A stretch of DNA of 64,000 nucleotides from Deltaproteobacteria bacterium (GTDB lineage: Bacteria; Myxococcota_A; UBA9042; PHBI01; JACKFB01), in the NCBI GenBank assembly GCA_020632695.1, contig JACKFB010000014.1, positions 1 to 64,000 on the forward strand, in the 5' to 3' direction. Both the position numbers and the translations under genes were made by a program. The notes below the pieces were generated by a model, which made no database searches, had not been told where the DNA came from, and saw only the letters and a program-made list of their open reading frames with translations. This document shows, in pieces, positions 54,641 to 64,000 of the stretch (position 1 is its first letter; each line of letters opens with the position of its first letter).

Positions 54641-56665
54641 GTGGCTGACCTCTTCGACCACCGCCCTCGGCTGGCCGACGAGGTCCATGTGCGCGAGTCG
54701 TCCGAGGGGCCCCTGCTCTTCCGCACGGGCAGCCGCCGCACCTTCCTGCTCTCCCAGACCGAGATGGCGGCCGTCGCGTGCATGGACGGATCGCTCACCC
54801 TGGAGTCGATCGCCGCCAAGGTGCTGGTCCGTCACGGCCGCACCAGCTACGCCGGGCTGATCCAGCTCTACCAGTCGCTGGCCGCCGCCGGCTTCCTCTC
54901 CGAGCCCGTGCCCCGCCTGGGGGTGCTGGGCGCGCGCCACCGCACCGGCTGGATCTTCGACCTCCCGCTGGTCGTGGTCCCGGGCTTCGGCCGCCACTCT
55001 CCACCCCTGCCAGCCCGGGCCACCGCGCTGGGCGTGCTCGCCACCACCTCGGCGGTCGCCGCGCTGCTCTCCCTCCCCGCCCTGGTGGCGCTGGTGCAGG
55101 CTCCCGCGGCCAGCGCCGCCATCGCCGGCGTCTGGGAGGCCGCCGTCGTCGCGCTCTACGCCGCCGCGCTCTTCGCCAGCCTCTGCCGCGCCTTGTGCCG
55201 GGCCGCCTGGCTCCGCGCCCACGAGGGCATCCACACCGACCGCCGCGGCGGACTGCGCCTGCGCAACGGCCTGCTGGCCTTCGACACGGCCGACCCCGAC
55301 GAGCACCTCCGCCCACCCGGCGAGCGCGCATCCCTCGGCCGCGCCGGGCTGCTCGGCCTGGTCGCCGCCGCCGGCATCCTCGGCGCCGCGTCCCTGGCCC
55401 TCCCCCCTGACTACGCCAGCGCCGCCCCCTACGCGCTGGTGCCCTGGCTGCTCGTCTTCATCGAGCTCTGCCCCTTCGTCCCCGGCTCCGACGGCGCGCG
55501 CCTCGCCGCCCCCTCCTCGTCGACCCCCGCCGCCCGCGCCCGCCTGGTCGCGGCCCTGGTCCAACCGCGCCTCTCCGCCATGGCCGCCGCGCTGCTCCGA
55601 GGCGACCGCGCCTCGCTCCGCTCCCTGGCGTGGCTGGCCACCGCCGTGCTCCTGCCCCTGGGCGCCCCCGGCCCCACCACCGCGGCGTGGGCGGCCAGCC
55701 TCAGCGCCTCCGACAACCTGGCCCTCCGCATCGCCGGCGCCGTCCCCTTCGTCGCCTGGGGCGCCGTGGGCGTCGTCGGGGTCATCGGCGGCATCATCTC
55801 GGTCGCGCGCCGCATCCTGCTCACCGTCGAGCTGCGCACCGGCGGCTCGCTCCGCCCCCGCACCACCGTCCCGGACGAAGAGGCCGACCGCGTCCTCCTC
55901 TCGATGCCCCCGCTCGGCGTGCTCCCCCAGACCCGCCGCCGCGGCGAGGCCGAGCGCCTGGTCACCCGCGTGGTCCGACAGGGCGAACGCCTCGGCGGCG
56001 ACTCCGCGCGCGCGCTCTTCGCGGTCGCCGTCGGTGCCTTCCGCCTCGAGTGCCCCGACGCGCCCCCCATCGAGTTCGGCCCCGGCGACGTGTTCCTGGG
56101 GCGGATGGCGGCGCTGGGCTCCTCCGCCGAGGCCGACGTGCTCGCCCGCTCCGCCGGCCGCCTGCGCGCGCTCGGCGCCGACGCGGTGGACCGCCTCCTC
56201 GGCGAGATCCCCGAAGCTCGCGGCGCCCTCACCGAGACCCTGCTCTCGCGGGCCGCGTTGCGCTCCTGCGCCGCCTTCGCCGCCCTGCCCGCCCACGCGC
56301 TCGAGGTCCTGCTGACCCACAGCGAGTCGATGGTGGTCGCCCCCGGCGCCACCATCGGCGTCGACAGCCACGCCTCCGCCGCGATCTTCCTCATCCGCCG
56401 CGGCCGGGCCCGAGCGGCCGGGGACGGAGCCCTCGCGCGCACAGCCGGCCCCAGCGAGCTGCTGGGCCTCGACCCGCTCTTCCACGGCCACGCGGTCCCG
56501 CGCACCTGGGTCGCCATCACCCGCTGCCACCTGCTCCGCCTGCCGGTGCGCGGCCTGGCCGACATCCTGCACCGGGCCGCCGGCGTCGGGCTCGCCCTCG
56601 AGAGCCACAACCTGGCCGACGCGCGCGCGCGCCGTCGCCCGCTGGCCGGCGCCGACACCGCATAG
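54641..56665 (+). CDS. Membrane protein with PqqD-like start, M50-like core and cyclic-nucleotide-binding-like C-terminus
   Basis: Integral membrane protein of 674 residues. Residues 25-90 resemble a PqqD-like domain (FLLSQTEMAAVACMDGSLTL). Residues 125-410 hold about seven membrane segments in the arrangement of putative peptide zinc metalloproteases linked to bacteriocin or RiPP export, but at the place I expect the HELGH site the sequence reads CRALC; a nearby HEGIH in LRAHEGIHTDRRGG fits the HEXXH pattern but is probably outside the membrane core. The C-terminal part has two cyclic-nucleotide-binding-like folds (IEFGPGDVFLGRMAALGSSA; HALEVLLTHSESMVVAPGAT). The GTG start at 54641 has only a distant GGAAGG. 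Function unknown, perhaps a sensor or exporter component. Confidence 0.65.
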   Translation: MADLFDHRPRLADEVHVRESSEGPLLFRTGSRRTFLLSQTEMAAVACMDGSLTLESIAAKVLVRHGRTSYAGLIQLYQSLAAAGFLSEPVPRLGVLGARHRTGWIFDLPLVVVPGFGRHSPPLPARATALGVLATTSAVAALLSLPALVALVQAPAASAAIAGVWEAAVVALYAAALFASLCRALCRAAWLRAHEGIHTDRRGGLRLRNGLLAFDTADPDEHLRPPGERASLGRAGLLGLVAAAGILGAASLALPPDYASAAPYALVPWLLVFIELCPFVPGSDGARLAAPSSSTPAARARLVAALVQPRLSAMAAALLRGDRASLRSLAWLATAVLLPLGAPGPTTAAWAASLSASDNLALRIAGAVPFVAWGAVGVVGVIGGIISVARRILLTVELRTGGSLRPRTTVPDEEADRVLLSMPPLGVLPQTRRRGEAERLVTRVVRQGERLGGDSARALFAVAVGAFRLECPDAPPIEFGPGDVFLGRMAALGSSAEADVLARSAGRLRALGADAVDRLLGEIPEARGALTETLLSRAALRSCAAFAALPAHALEVLLTHSESMVVAPGATIGVDSHASAAIFLIRRGRARAAGDGALARTAGPSELLGLDPLFHGHAVPRTWVAITRCHLLRLPVRGLADILHRAAGVGLALESHNLADARARRRPLAGADTA

Positions 56666-56800
56666 CGAGTGGTCCGGAGCGATTGTTGTTGATTCGATCC
56701 GCGGAGCGGCCGCAGCTTGAAGCTCCCCGCCGCGACCCTCCCAGGTCGCGCACCGGGCATCGCGGAGGGCGCCTCGAGGGGCCCTCTCGGAGGTGCCTCC

Positions 56801-58336
<1,536 letters not shown>

Positions 58337-58363
58337 TCCGCCGCGGATCCTCGCTCGCCCGGG

Positions 58364-59212
58364 TCAACCCCGGTCGGCGCTCTCGTCGCGGCGCACCGTC
58401 AGCCGCGCGCCGATCTCCAGCTCGAGCTGGCGCGCCGCGTGCCCGTCGCGCACCGCCACCTCCAGCCACCCCTCGCTGCCGATCACCGCGACCAGGTGCC
58501 CCGCCACGACCTGCGCGTAGGTCTCGGCCACCACGGCGCTGCGCCCGGCGATCTCGACACGCAGCCCGGCGGGCTCGCCGATCTCCTCGAGCTCGGCGAG
58601 CCCGATGTTGCTGATCAGGTTGCCGAAGTGATCGATCGAGACGATCTCACCCACCAGGCGCCCGTCCTCGAGCCGGCGCGCCGCGGGCACGTCCAACCCC
58701 TGCGGCTCCAGCGAGGGTCCCACCACCTCGGGCCGCAGGAGCCCCGCCGCCATCGCCGCCGCGGTGGGCGCGAAGATGTCGCGTCCGTGGAAGGTCCGGG
58801 CCGTCCGGTCCGGCAGCCACGGGTGCCGCTGGATGCGCCACGCCGCCTCGATGCCCCCCAGCGCGGCGGCCACCAGGTCGAAGAGCCCATTGTCCGGGCC
58901 GACGAAGGCGTGTCCGCCCGCCAGCATCACCAGCGGGGCGCGCTCGGTACCGACGCCGGGGTCGATCACGCCCAGGTGCACGGTGCCCGGCGGAAACAAC
59001 GGCGCCGCAGCCCTCAGCGCGACCGCCCCGGCGCGGATGTCCTGCGCCGGGATGCCGTGGGCCAGGTCGACGAGCCGCAGGTCGCGGCCGATCGACATCA
59101 TCACGCCCTTCATCGCGCCCAGATAGCCGTCGCGCGTCCCGAAGTCGGTGGTGAGGGTCAACACGCCCGAGGCCGCGAAGGCCGGCGTCTCTCGCGTTCC
59201 GGGGCTACCCAT
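58364..59212 (-). CDS. SAM hydrolase (adenosine-forming), DUF62 family
   Basis: Cytoplasmic enzyme of 282 residues of the SAM hydroxide adenosyltransferase family, which splits S-adenosylmethionine with water into adenosine and methionine. Motifs: TLTTDFGTRDGYLGAMKGVM, LVDLAHGIPAQDIRAGAVAL, HLGVIDPGVGTERAPLVMLA, HAFVGPDNGLFDLV and IVSIDHFGNLISNIG; the Asp-His-Asp set that activates water is present. It has no sign of the chlorinase/fluorinase insertion. The gene starts within the end of the nucleoside transporter gene (8-nt overlap), so its product adenosine and the transporter are probably connected. Confidence 0.9.
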   Translation of the reverse strand: MGSPGTRETPAFAASGVLTLTTDFGTRDGYLGAMKGVMMSIGRDLRLVDLAHGIPAQDIRAGAVALRAAAPLFPPGTVHLGVIDPGVGTERAPLVMLAGGHAFVGPDNGLFDLVAAALGGIEAAWRIQRHPWLPDRTARTFHGRDIFAPTAAAMAAGLLRPEVVGPSLEPQGLDVPAARRLEDGRLVGEIVSIDHFGNLISNIGLAELEEIGEPAGLRVEIAGRSAVVAETYAQVVAGHLVAVIGSEGWLEVAVRDGHAARQLELEIGARLTVRRDESADRG

Positions 59213-60509
59213 CGACGAACATCAACCCGGCGACCGCGCCGGTCATCATGGCTGCCAAGGTGCCTCCTATCATCGCTCGCAGTCCCAGGCGGGCGAGGTC
59301 GTGGCGGCGCTCGGGGGCGATGCCGCCGATGCCGCCGATCTGGATGCCGATGCTGGCGAAGTTGGCGAACCCGCACAGCGCATACGAGGTGATGACGGCC
59401 GAGCGCGGGCTCAGGGCCGCGGCGCTGGACTGGAGCTCGCCCAGGTGCAGGAAGGCGATGAGCTCGGTCAGGACGATCTTCTCGCCCAGCAGCGTGCCCA
59501 CGACGCGGGCCTCCGACCAGGGGATGCCCATCAGCAGGGCCAGCGGCGAGAAGAGCCAGCCGAAGAGCGCCTGCAGCGTCAGGTCCAGGCCCACCAACGA
59601 ACCGAGGAAGCCCAGCATCGCGTTGACCATCGCGATGACGGCCACGAAGACCAGCAGCATGGCGCCGATGTTCAGGGCGAGCTGGAGGCCCTCCAGGGTG
59701 CCGCGGGACAGGGCGTCGATGCCGTTGACGTCCGGGCGCTCCAGGCGCATCTCGGTGCGGCCCATGGTCGCCGGCACGCCGGTCTCCGGCACCATCACCT
59801 TGGCGACGGCCAGGGCCGCGGGCGCGCTCATGATGCTGGCGATGACCAGGTGCCCGGCGATGCCGGGGATGTGGCCGAGCACACCCACGTAGATGGCCAT
59901 GACGCCGCCGGCGATGGTCGCGAAGCCACCGACCATGACCGCGTTCAGCTCGGAGCGGGTCATGGCACCCACGAAGGGGCGGATGACCAGGGGGGCCTCG
60001 GTCTGGCCGACGAAGATGTTCGCCGCCGCCGACAGGCTCTCGGCGCCGCTGGTGCCCATGGTGCGCTGCATGATGCGGCCGAAGATGGCGACCACCCACT
60101 GCATCAGGCCGTAGTGGTACAGCACGGCCATCAGCGCCGAGAAGAAGACCACGGTGGGCAGCACCCAGAAGGCGAGCGTCTTGAGCGGCGGTGAGATGTG
60201 GCCGATGTAGGTCGCGGTCTCCCGGCCGCCGTCGCGCAGCACGGTGATCTCGTGCGGCTCGATGGTCTGGAAGAGGAAGTCGCTGCCGGCCTCGGAGAAC
60301 GAGAGCAGCCGGTGCACGCCGGTGTCGACGCCCTGGAAGAGGAGCTGGCCGGCGTCGGGCAGGAGGATGACGACGCCGAGCATGAGCTGGAGCGCGACCC
60401 CCCAGAGCACCGGGCGCCAGCGAACCGCCCGCCGATCGGTGGACAGCAGCCACGCGACGAGCACCAGCCCGACCAGCCCGAGGGCGGAGAAGAGTCGTTC
60501 CACGAACAC
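59205..60509 (-). CDS. NupC-family Na+/nucleoside symporter
   Basis: Inner-membrane concentrative nucleoside transporter of the CNT family, 434 residues. Blocks: FFSALMAVLYHYGLMQWVVA, GTSGAESLSAAANIFVGQTE (substrate site GQTE), MVGGFATIAGGVMAIYVGVL, IVLTELIAFLHLGELQSSAA, and SYALCGFANFASIGIQIGGI. All conserved positions I can judge are present, so it is likely active for nucleosides such as adenosine. The start is GTG 60509. It overlaps the downstream SAM hydrolase start, so the pair form an operon; the adenosine made by the hydrolase may be moved by this protein. Confidence 0.92.
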   Translation of the reverse strand: MFVERLFSALGLVGLVLVAWLLSTDRRAVRWRPVLWGVALQLMLGVVILLPDAGQLLFQGVDTGVHRLLSFSEAGSDFLFQTIEPHEITVLRDGGRETATYIGHISPPLKTLAFWVLPTVVFFSALMAVLYHYGLMQWVVAIFGRIMQRTMGTSGAESLSAAANIFVGQTEAPLVIRPFVGAMTRSELNAVMVGGFATIAGGVMAIYVGVLGHIPGIAGHLVIASIMSAPAALAVAKVMVPETGVPATMGRTEMRLERPDVNGIDALSRGTLEGLQLALNIGAMLLVFVAVIAMVNAMLGFLGSLVGLDLTLQALFGWLFSPLALLMGIPWSEARVVGTLLGEKIVLTELIAFLHLGELQSSAAALSPRSAVITSYALCGFANFASIGIQIGGIGGIAPERRHDLARLGLRAMIGGTLAAMMTGAVAGLMFVDG

Positions 60510-60569
60510 GCTGATAGCATGGGGCTCGCGCGCTGCCTACGCCCGCCCGCGCGCGAGGCCGCGGGGGCG

Positions 60570-62444
60570 TCACACGGCGAAGGCCTCGCGCCACAGCTCG
60601 ACCAGGACCAGGGCGAAGACCTGGCGGCCGGCGAGGAAGGGCTCGCGGTCGGCGCGGTCCAGGAGGCGGGCGACGGCCTCGGGGCGGAACACCCCCTGGC
60701 GGCGGACGCGCTCGGGGCTGAGCAGGTCGCGGGCCATGGCCGGCCAGCGGGGCCCGAAGAGCGCCAGCGGCACCCGCACCGGGCCCTTCGGGCGGCGAGC
60801 CAGACGGGGCGGGAGGCGCCGGGAGGCCAGGCGGCGCAGGAGGCGCTTCTCGACGGGGGGCAGCAGGCCCACCTTGAACGCGCGGGCCAGGGGCAGGATG
60901 GCCGCGACCACCGCGTCGTCGAGGAAGGGGTAGCGGGCCTCGACACCCCAGGCCATGGCGATGCGGTTCTCGCGGCCCAGGTGGTAGCCCGGCAGCCAGT
61001 CGGTCAGGTCACGGTCGATGAGGCGGTCCAGCAGCGCGGCGGGAGCCGGCTCGGGGGCCCGCGGGGCGCGCGGCGGCGAGTCGAGGGTCTCGGCGAAGTC
61101 CGGGGTGTAGAGCGCCGCGCGGCCGGCGGGGTCGAAGAGCGAGGTCAAGGCCTCGACGCGCGCGTTCAGCGAGGGCGAGGTGAGCGCGGTGGCCAGGCGC
61201 GCCCGTCCGGCGGGGTCGGCCAGGGCCCCCGGGTAGGGGCCGAGGCGGCGCATCAGCTCGGCAGGGACGAGGCGCAGCGCCAGGGCGGCGGCGCTGGCCC
61301 AGCGCGGGTGGCGGGCCGCGCGGTCGAGGAGCTGCTGGTGCGGGTAGCTGCCGAAGAGCTCGTCGGCGCCCTCGCCGCACAGCACCGCCTTCACCTCACG
61401 CGAGGCCTCGCGGGCCAGGGCCCACAGGCCGATGACGTCGGGATTGGCGACGGGCTCCTCCATCGCCGCGGCGATGGCCGGCAGGGCGTCCAGGTCCTCG
61501 GGCCCCAGGCGCACCGGGCGCCACGGGCCGCCGCTGAGCGCCGCGGCCTGCTCGGCGTAGGCCAGCTCGTCCTCGCTGGGGTCGTAGCCGTGAGAGAAGG
61601 CCACCGCGCCGGGGCGCGCCCGCCCCGCGGCCGAGGCGATCATCGAGGAGTCCAACCCGCCCGAGACGTAGAGCCCCACCGGCGCCTCGCCGTGGCACAG
61701 GCGCAGCGCGGTGGCCTCGTCCAGCGCGCGCTCGAGCGCCCCCACCGCCTCGTCGAGCCCGCCGGCGGGCGCGGCGCCGCTGCCCGAGGCGACCGGGCGA
61801 TACCAGCGCTCCACCTGACCGCCGCCTCGGGCGTCCATCAGCAGGCGCCCACCCGGCGGCAAGGGCTCCAGCCCGGCGAAGAGGCTGCGCGCGGAGCCCA
61901 CGTGGCGCTGGTCCAGGTAGTGGTCCAGGGCGGCCGGGTCCATGCGCCGGCCGAGCGCGGGCAAGGCCAGCAGCCCCTTGGCCTCGGACGCGAAGGCCGC
62001 CCCCTGGGCGCCGCGCCAGAGCATCAGCGGCGCGATGCCGAAGCGGTCGCGCGCCACCAGCATCCGCTTCTCGCCGCCGTCCCAGAGCGCGAAGGCGAAG
62101 AAGCCGCGCAGCCGGTGCACCAGGTCGGGCCCCCAGGCGCGGTAGCCGTGCAGGATGACCTCGACGTCGCAACCGGTGGTGAAGCGCGCGCCCCCGGCCC
62201 GCAGCTCGTCGCGCAGCGCGTCGTGGTTGTAGATCTCGGCGTTGGCGACCAGCGCCAGCTCCCCGTCCAGCATCGGCTGCGCCCCGTCGCCGGGCGCCAC
62301 GATCGCCAGCCGCGCCGCCCCCAACGCCACCCCGGGGGCGCGATACACGCCGCGCCCGTCGGGGCCGCGGTGGCGCAGCGCCTCCACCATCGGCTCGATG
62401 GCCTCGGCGGCGGCAGGGCCCAGCACGCCCGCGATGCCACACAT
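60570..62444 (-). CDS. asnB: Glutamine-hydrolysing asparagine synthase (AsnB type)
   Basis: Cytoplasmic amidotransferase of 624 residues. The N-terminus MCGIAGVLGP supplies the Ntn nucleophile Cys2, with ALRHRGPDGRG and LRGFFAFALWD of the glutaminase domain; the usual NGEIYNH reads NAEIYNH. The synthetase domain has the PP-loop YVSGGLDSS and AVLCGEGADELFGSYP. By family it makes asparagine or amidates a related carboxyl group. Because it sits between two sugar-nucleotide epimerase genes with only 3 nt to the next, it may be one of the AsnB paralogues that amidate uronic acids in surface polysaccharides; this is inference. Confidence 0.92.
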   Translation of the reverse strand: MCGIAGVLGPAAAEAIEPMVEALRHRGPDGRGVYRAPGVALGAARLAIVAPGDGAQPMLDGELALVANAEIYNHDALRDELRAGGARFTTGCDVEVILHGYRAWGPDLVHRLRGFFAFALWDGGEKRMLVARDRFGIAPLMLWRGAQGAAFASEAKGLLALPALGRRMDPAALDHYLDQRHVGSARSLFAGLEPLPPGGRLLMDARGGGQVERWYRPVASGSGAAPAGGLDEAVGALERALDEATALRLCHGEAPVGLYVSGGLDSSMIASAAGRARPGAVAFSHGYDPSEDELAYAEQAAALSGGPWRPVRLGPEDLDALPAIAAAMEEPVANPDVIGLWALAREASREVKAVLCGEGADELFGSYPHQQLLDRAARHPRWASAAALALRLVPAELMRRLGPYPGALADPAGRARLATALTSPSLNARVEALTSLFDPAGRAALYTPDFAETLDSPPRAPRAPEPAPAALLDRLIDRDLTDWLPGYHLGRENRIAMAWGVEARYPFLDDAVVAAILPLARAFKVGLLPPVEKRLLRRLASRRLPPRLARRPKGPVRVPLALFGPRWPAMARDLLSPERVRRQGVFRPEAVARLLDRADREPFLAGRQVFALVLVELWREAFAV

Positions 62445-62447
62445 GGG

Positions 62448-63473
62448 CTAGCCCGACCGGCGCTGGAGCGCGTTCTGGTGCCTGGGTCGCCACCAGCGCA
62501 CCAGCGAACGCCAGGCGGCCTCGTCCCGATGCTCGCGCCACCAGCGCCACGCGTCCACGACGCCGTCGATGTTGGCGCGCTCGGCGACGAAGTCCAGCTC
62601 GGCTCGGGCCCGGCTGGTGTCCAGCACGAACTGGCGCGAGGCCACCCGGTACTGCTCGGGGACCAGCGGCCCCACCCCCAGCCGGTGCAGCAGCGCGAAG
62701 GCGGCCGTGGCCGCGCCGGCCGGCACGGGCACCACGAAGGAGCGGCTCCCTGCCCTGCGGAAGAGCTCGGCCAGGTCCTCGCGCAGGGTGCGCTCGACGG
62801 CCGAGCCGACGTTGTAGATGCGCCCGGGCCGACCCCGCTCGGCCACCCGCTCCAGGGCGCGCACCAGGTCGTCGACCGCGGTGAACTGGAAGCGGAAGTC
62901 CCCGCCCGCGGGCAGCGGCAGGGGCAGCCCCAGCTCCATCATCGCGAAGAAGGTCGCGAAGATCCCGGCGCGACCGGCCCCGACCACGACCCGGGGGCGG
63001 ATGATGCTGACGTCGTAGCCGTCGTCGGCCTGGCGCAGGCACAGCTCCTCGGCCGCGGCCTTGCTGCGGCTGTACGCGCAGGCCGGGCTCAGCGGGTGAT
63101 CCTCGGGGATGCTGGGGATCTCCGGGCGCCCGTACACCGTGCTCGAGGACAGGTGCACCACCTTGCGGGCGCCGGCGCGGCGGGCCAGGCGCAGGACCCG
63201 CTCGGTGCCCTCCACGTTGGTCGCGGCGTAGGTGGCGTCGGGCGCGCGGGCGATGGCCGGCAGGGCCGCCAGGTGGAACACGACCTCGGCGCCCTCGAAG
63301 GCGCGCGCCAGGGCGTGGCCGTCGCCCAGGTCGGCGGTCACGAACGCGCGCACCGGCAGCGGCGTCGCCGGGGCGTACCGGTCGGTGCCGACCACCTCGT
63401 CGCCGCGCTCGGCGAGCGCCTGCACCAGGGCGGTGCCGATGAAGCCGCTGGCGCCGGTGACCGCTACCCGCAT
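62448..63473 (-). CDS. NAD-dependent sugar-nucleotide epimerase/dehydratase
   Basis: Cytoplasmic extended SDR of 341 residues. The start at ATG 63473 (GGAGG five bases upstream) gives MRVAVTGASGFIGTALVQAL with the GxxGxxG loop, then VVHLSSSTVYGRPE and CAYSRSKAAAEELCL (YxxxK active-site pair), RPRVVVGAG and FRFQFTAVDDLVRALERVAE. It resembles UDP-glucose 4-epimerase-like proteins of polysaccharide clusters. It lies between asnB and another epimerase-type gene on the same strand, a likely glycan operon whose start lies outside the window. Confidence 0.9.
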   Translation of the reverse strand: MRVAVTGASGFIGTALVQALAERGDEVVGTDRYAPATPLPVRAFVTADLGDGHALARAFEGAEVVFHLAALPAIARAPDATYAATNVEGTERVLRLARRAGARKVVHLSSSTVYGRPEIPSIPEDHPLSPACAYSRSKAAAEELCLRQADDGYDVSIIRPRVVVGAGRAGIFATFFAMMELGLPLPLPAGGDFRFQFTAVDDLVRALERVAERGRPGRIYNVGSAVERTLREDLAELFRRAGSRSFVVPVPAGAATAAFALLHRLGVGPLVPEQYRVASRQFVLDTSRARAELDFVAERANIDGVVDAWRWWREHRDEAAWRSLVRWWRPRHQNALQRRSG

Positions 63474-63523
63474 CGTCGCCTCCGACCCGCCCGGGGAGCG
63501 CGGGCGCCGAACCGCATCGCGGC

Positions 63524-64000
63524 CTACTCGCCCCTCGGGAAGGTGTGGCCCTGGGCCCGGCACCAGGCGACCGAGCGGCTCATGCCCTCCTCCAGGCTCA
63601 CCCAGGGCTCGTAGCCCAGCTCGTCGCGCGCCTTGTCGATGGTGCAGGCGATGTCCTCCGCCATCTCACCGGCCACGTGGACCTCGGTCCAGTAGACACC
63701 GACCCGCTGCAGCACCCCGTCGGCCACCGCGCAGAGCCGGCTGACCAGGGCGGGCAGCTTGCGCGGCCTGGGCCTCGGCACGCCCAGCGCGTCGGCGATG
63801 GCGTCGTAGATGTGCACGGTCGGATACGGCCTGGCGTCAGCGATCCAATACGTGCGTCCGTTGGCCTCGGGGACCGTGGCCGCCAGCATGAGCGCAGAGA
63901 CCAGGTGGTCCACGTAGGTGAGGCTGCGGAGGTTCTGGCCCTCGCCGAACATCACCGGGTTGCCGCGGGCGATCATCCCGAAGAAGCGCGTCTGGCGGGC
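63524..64000 (-). CDS. NAD-dependent epimerase/dehydratase, C-terminal part (runs off window)
   Basis: The reading frame continues without a stop to the end of the window, so only the C-terminal 158 residues or so are seen. They read RFFGMIARGNPVMFGEGQNL, then SLTYVDHLVSALMLA, GRTYWIADARPYPTVHIYDA and ARDELGYEPWVSLEEGMSRS, typical of the substrate-domain end of extended SDR proteins such as UDP-glucose epimerases and hydroxysteroid-type enzymes. The NAD-binding part is outside the window. Stop at 63524; the next gene downstream begins about 50 nt further. Probably first seen member of the glycan operon. Confidence 0.88.
   Translation of the reverse strand, partial: ARQTRFFGMIARGNPVMFGEGQNLRSLTYVDHLVSALMLAATVPEANGRTYWIADARPYPTVHIYDAIADALGVPRPRPRKLPALVSRLCAVADGVLQRVGVYWTEVHVAGEMAEDIACTIDKARDELGYEPWVSLEEGMSRSVAWCRAQGHTFPRGE

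Noticed and set aside
55210..55240. HEGIH as an active zinc-protease site
   Set aside because: It fits HEXXH but is 13 residues after the place where the family has its motif, in a charged loop, so I do not claim protease activity.

Overview
The window is very GC-rich, tightly packed bacterial chromosome. It looks like Myxococcota (a deltaproteobacterial-type lineage) on four grounds: several surface lipoproteins have long Thr-Glu, Asp-Thr or Ser-Asp stalks; there is a large Cys-rich protein built on the CDDGDPCT motif; one lipoprotein carries thrombospondin type-3 repeats; and there is an Hanks-type Ser/Thr kinase with a tail. This placement is inference from protein style. I see no rRNA, tRNA, CRISPR array, transposase or phage gene.

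Layout. 0-5.5 kb: CDF metal transporter, amino-acid permease fused to a PTS EIIA domain, NhaA, and divergent NhaR. 5.7-11.6 kb: TPR lipoprotein, MoxR ATPase plus VWA protein, DsbD-type reductase. 11.6-18.9 kb: a disturbed region with repeats, a coding region of unknown function broken into many frames, and a Cys-rich repeat lipoprotein whose stalk is intact but whose body switches frame repeatedly. 19.1-30 kb: quinone oxidoreductase, L,D-transpeptidase-thioredoxin fusion, MlaC-like protein, PlsB-like acyltransferase, epimerase, class A penicillin-binding protein. 30.4-38.6 kb: DUF3857/transglutaminase-TPR protein, then tatA/B, a long tatC and cstA joined by GTGA overlaps. 39-42.7 kb: biotin carboxylase, biotin carrier and methylmalonyl-CoA mutase operon (minus strand). 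42.9-46.4 kb: ThiI and a lipoprotein with three DsbA-like domains. 46.7-50.5 kb: a small MgtE-N-like protein, Maf, an unknown protein and a Ser/Thr kinase. 50.6-58.3 kb: a huge amidohydrolase/TSP3/lamin-tail lipoprotein, a membrane protein with PqqD-like and cyclic-nucleotide-like parts, and a stalked alpha/beta hydrolase. 58.4-64 kb: SAM hydrolase with NupC nucleoside transporter, then asparagine synthase and two sugar-nucleotide epimerases, the last running off the window.

The most interesting signal is a family of five hairpin elements (copies A-E, about 130-143 nt) at 51-192, 11631-11759, 29777-29917, 38881-39021 and 49953-50095. They share a core and, in four copies, related terminal inverted repeats, while their inner arms differ between copies yet stay self-complementary. 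Four lie directly at the 3' end of a gene in the same relative orientation; the fifth is in frame inside the kinase gene. Several sit next to hexanucleotide (GAGACC/GGTCTC-type) tracts, and the same kind of tract encodes the acidic stalks of the lipoproteins.
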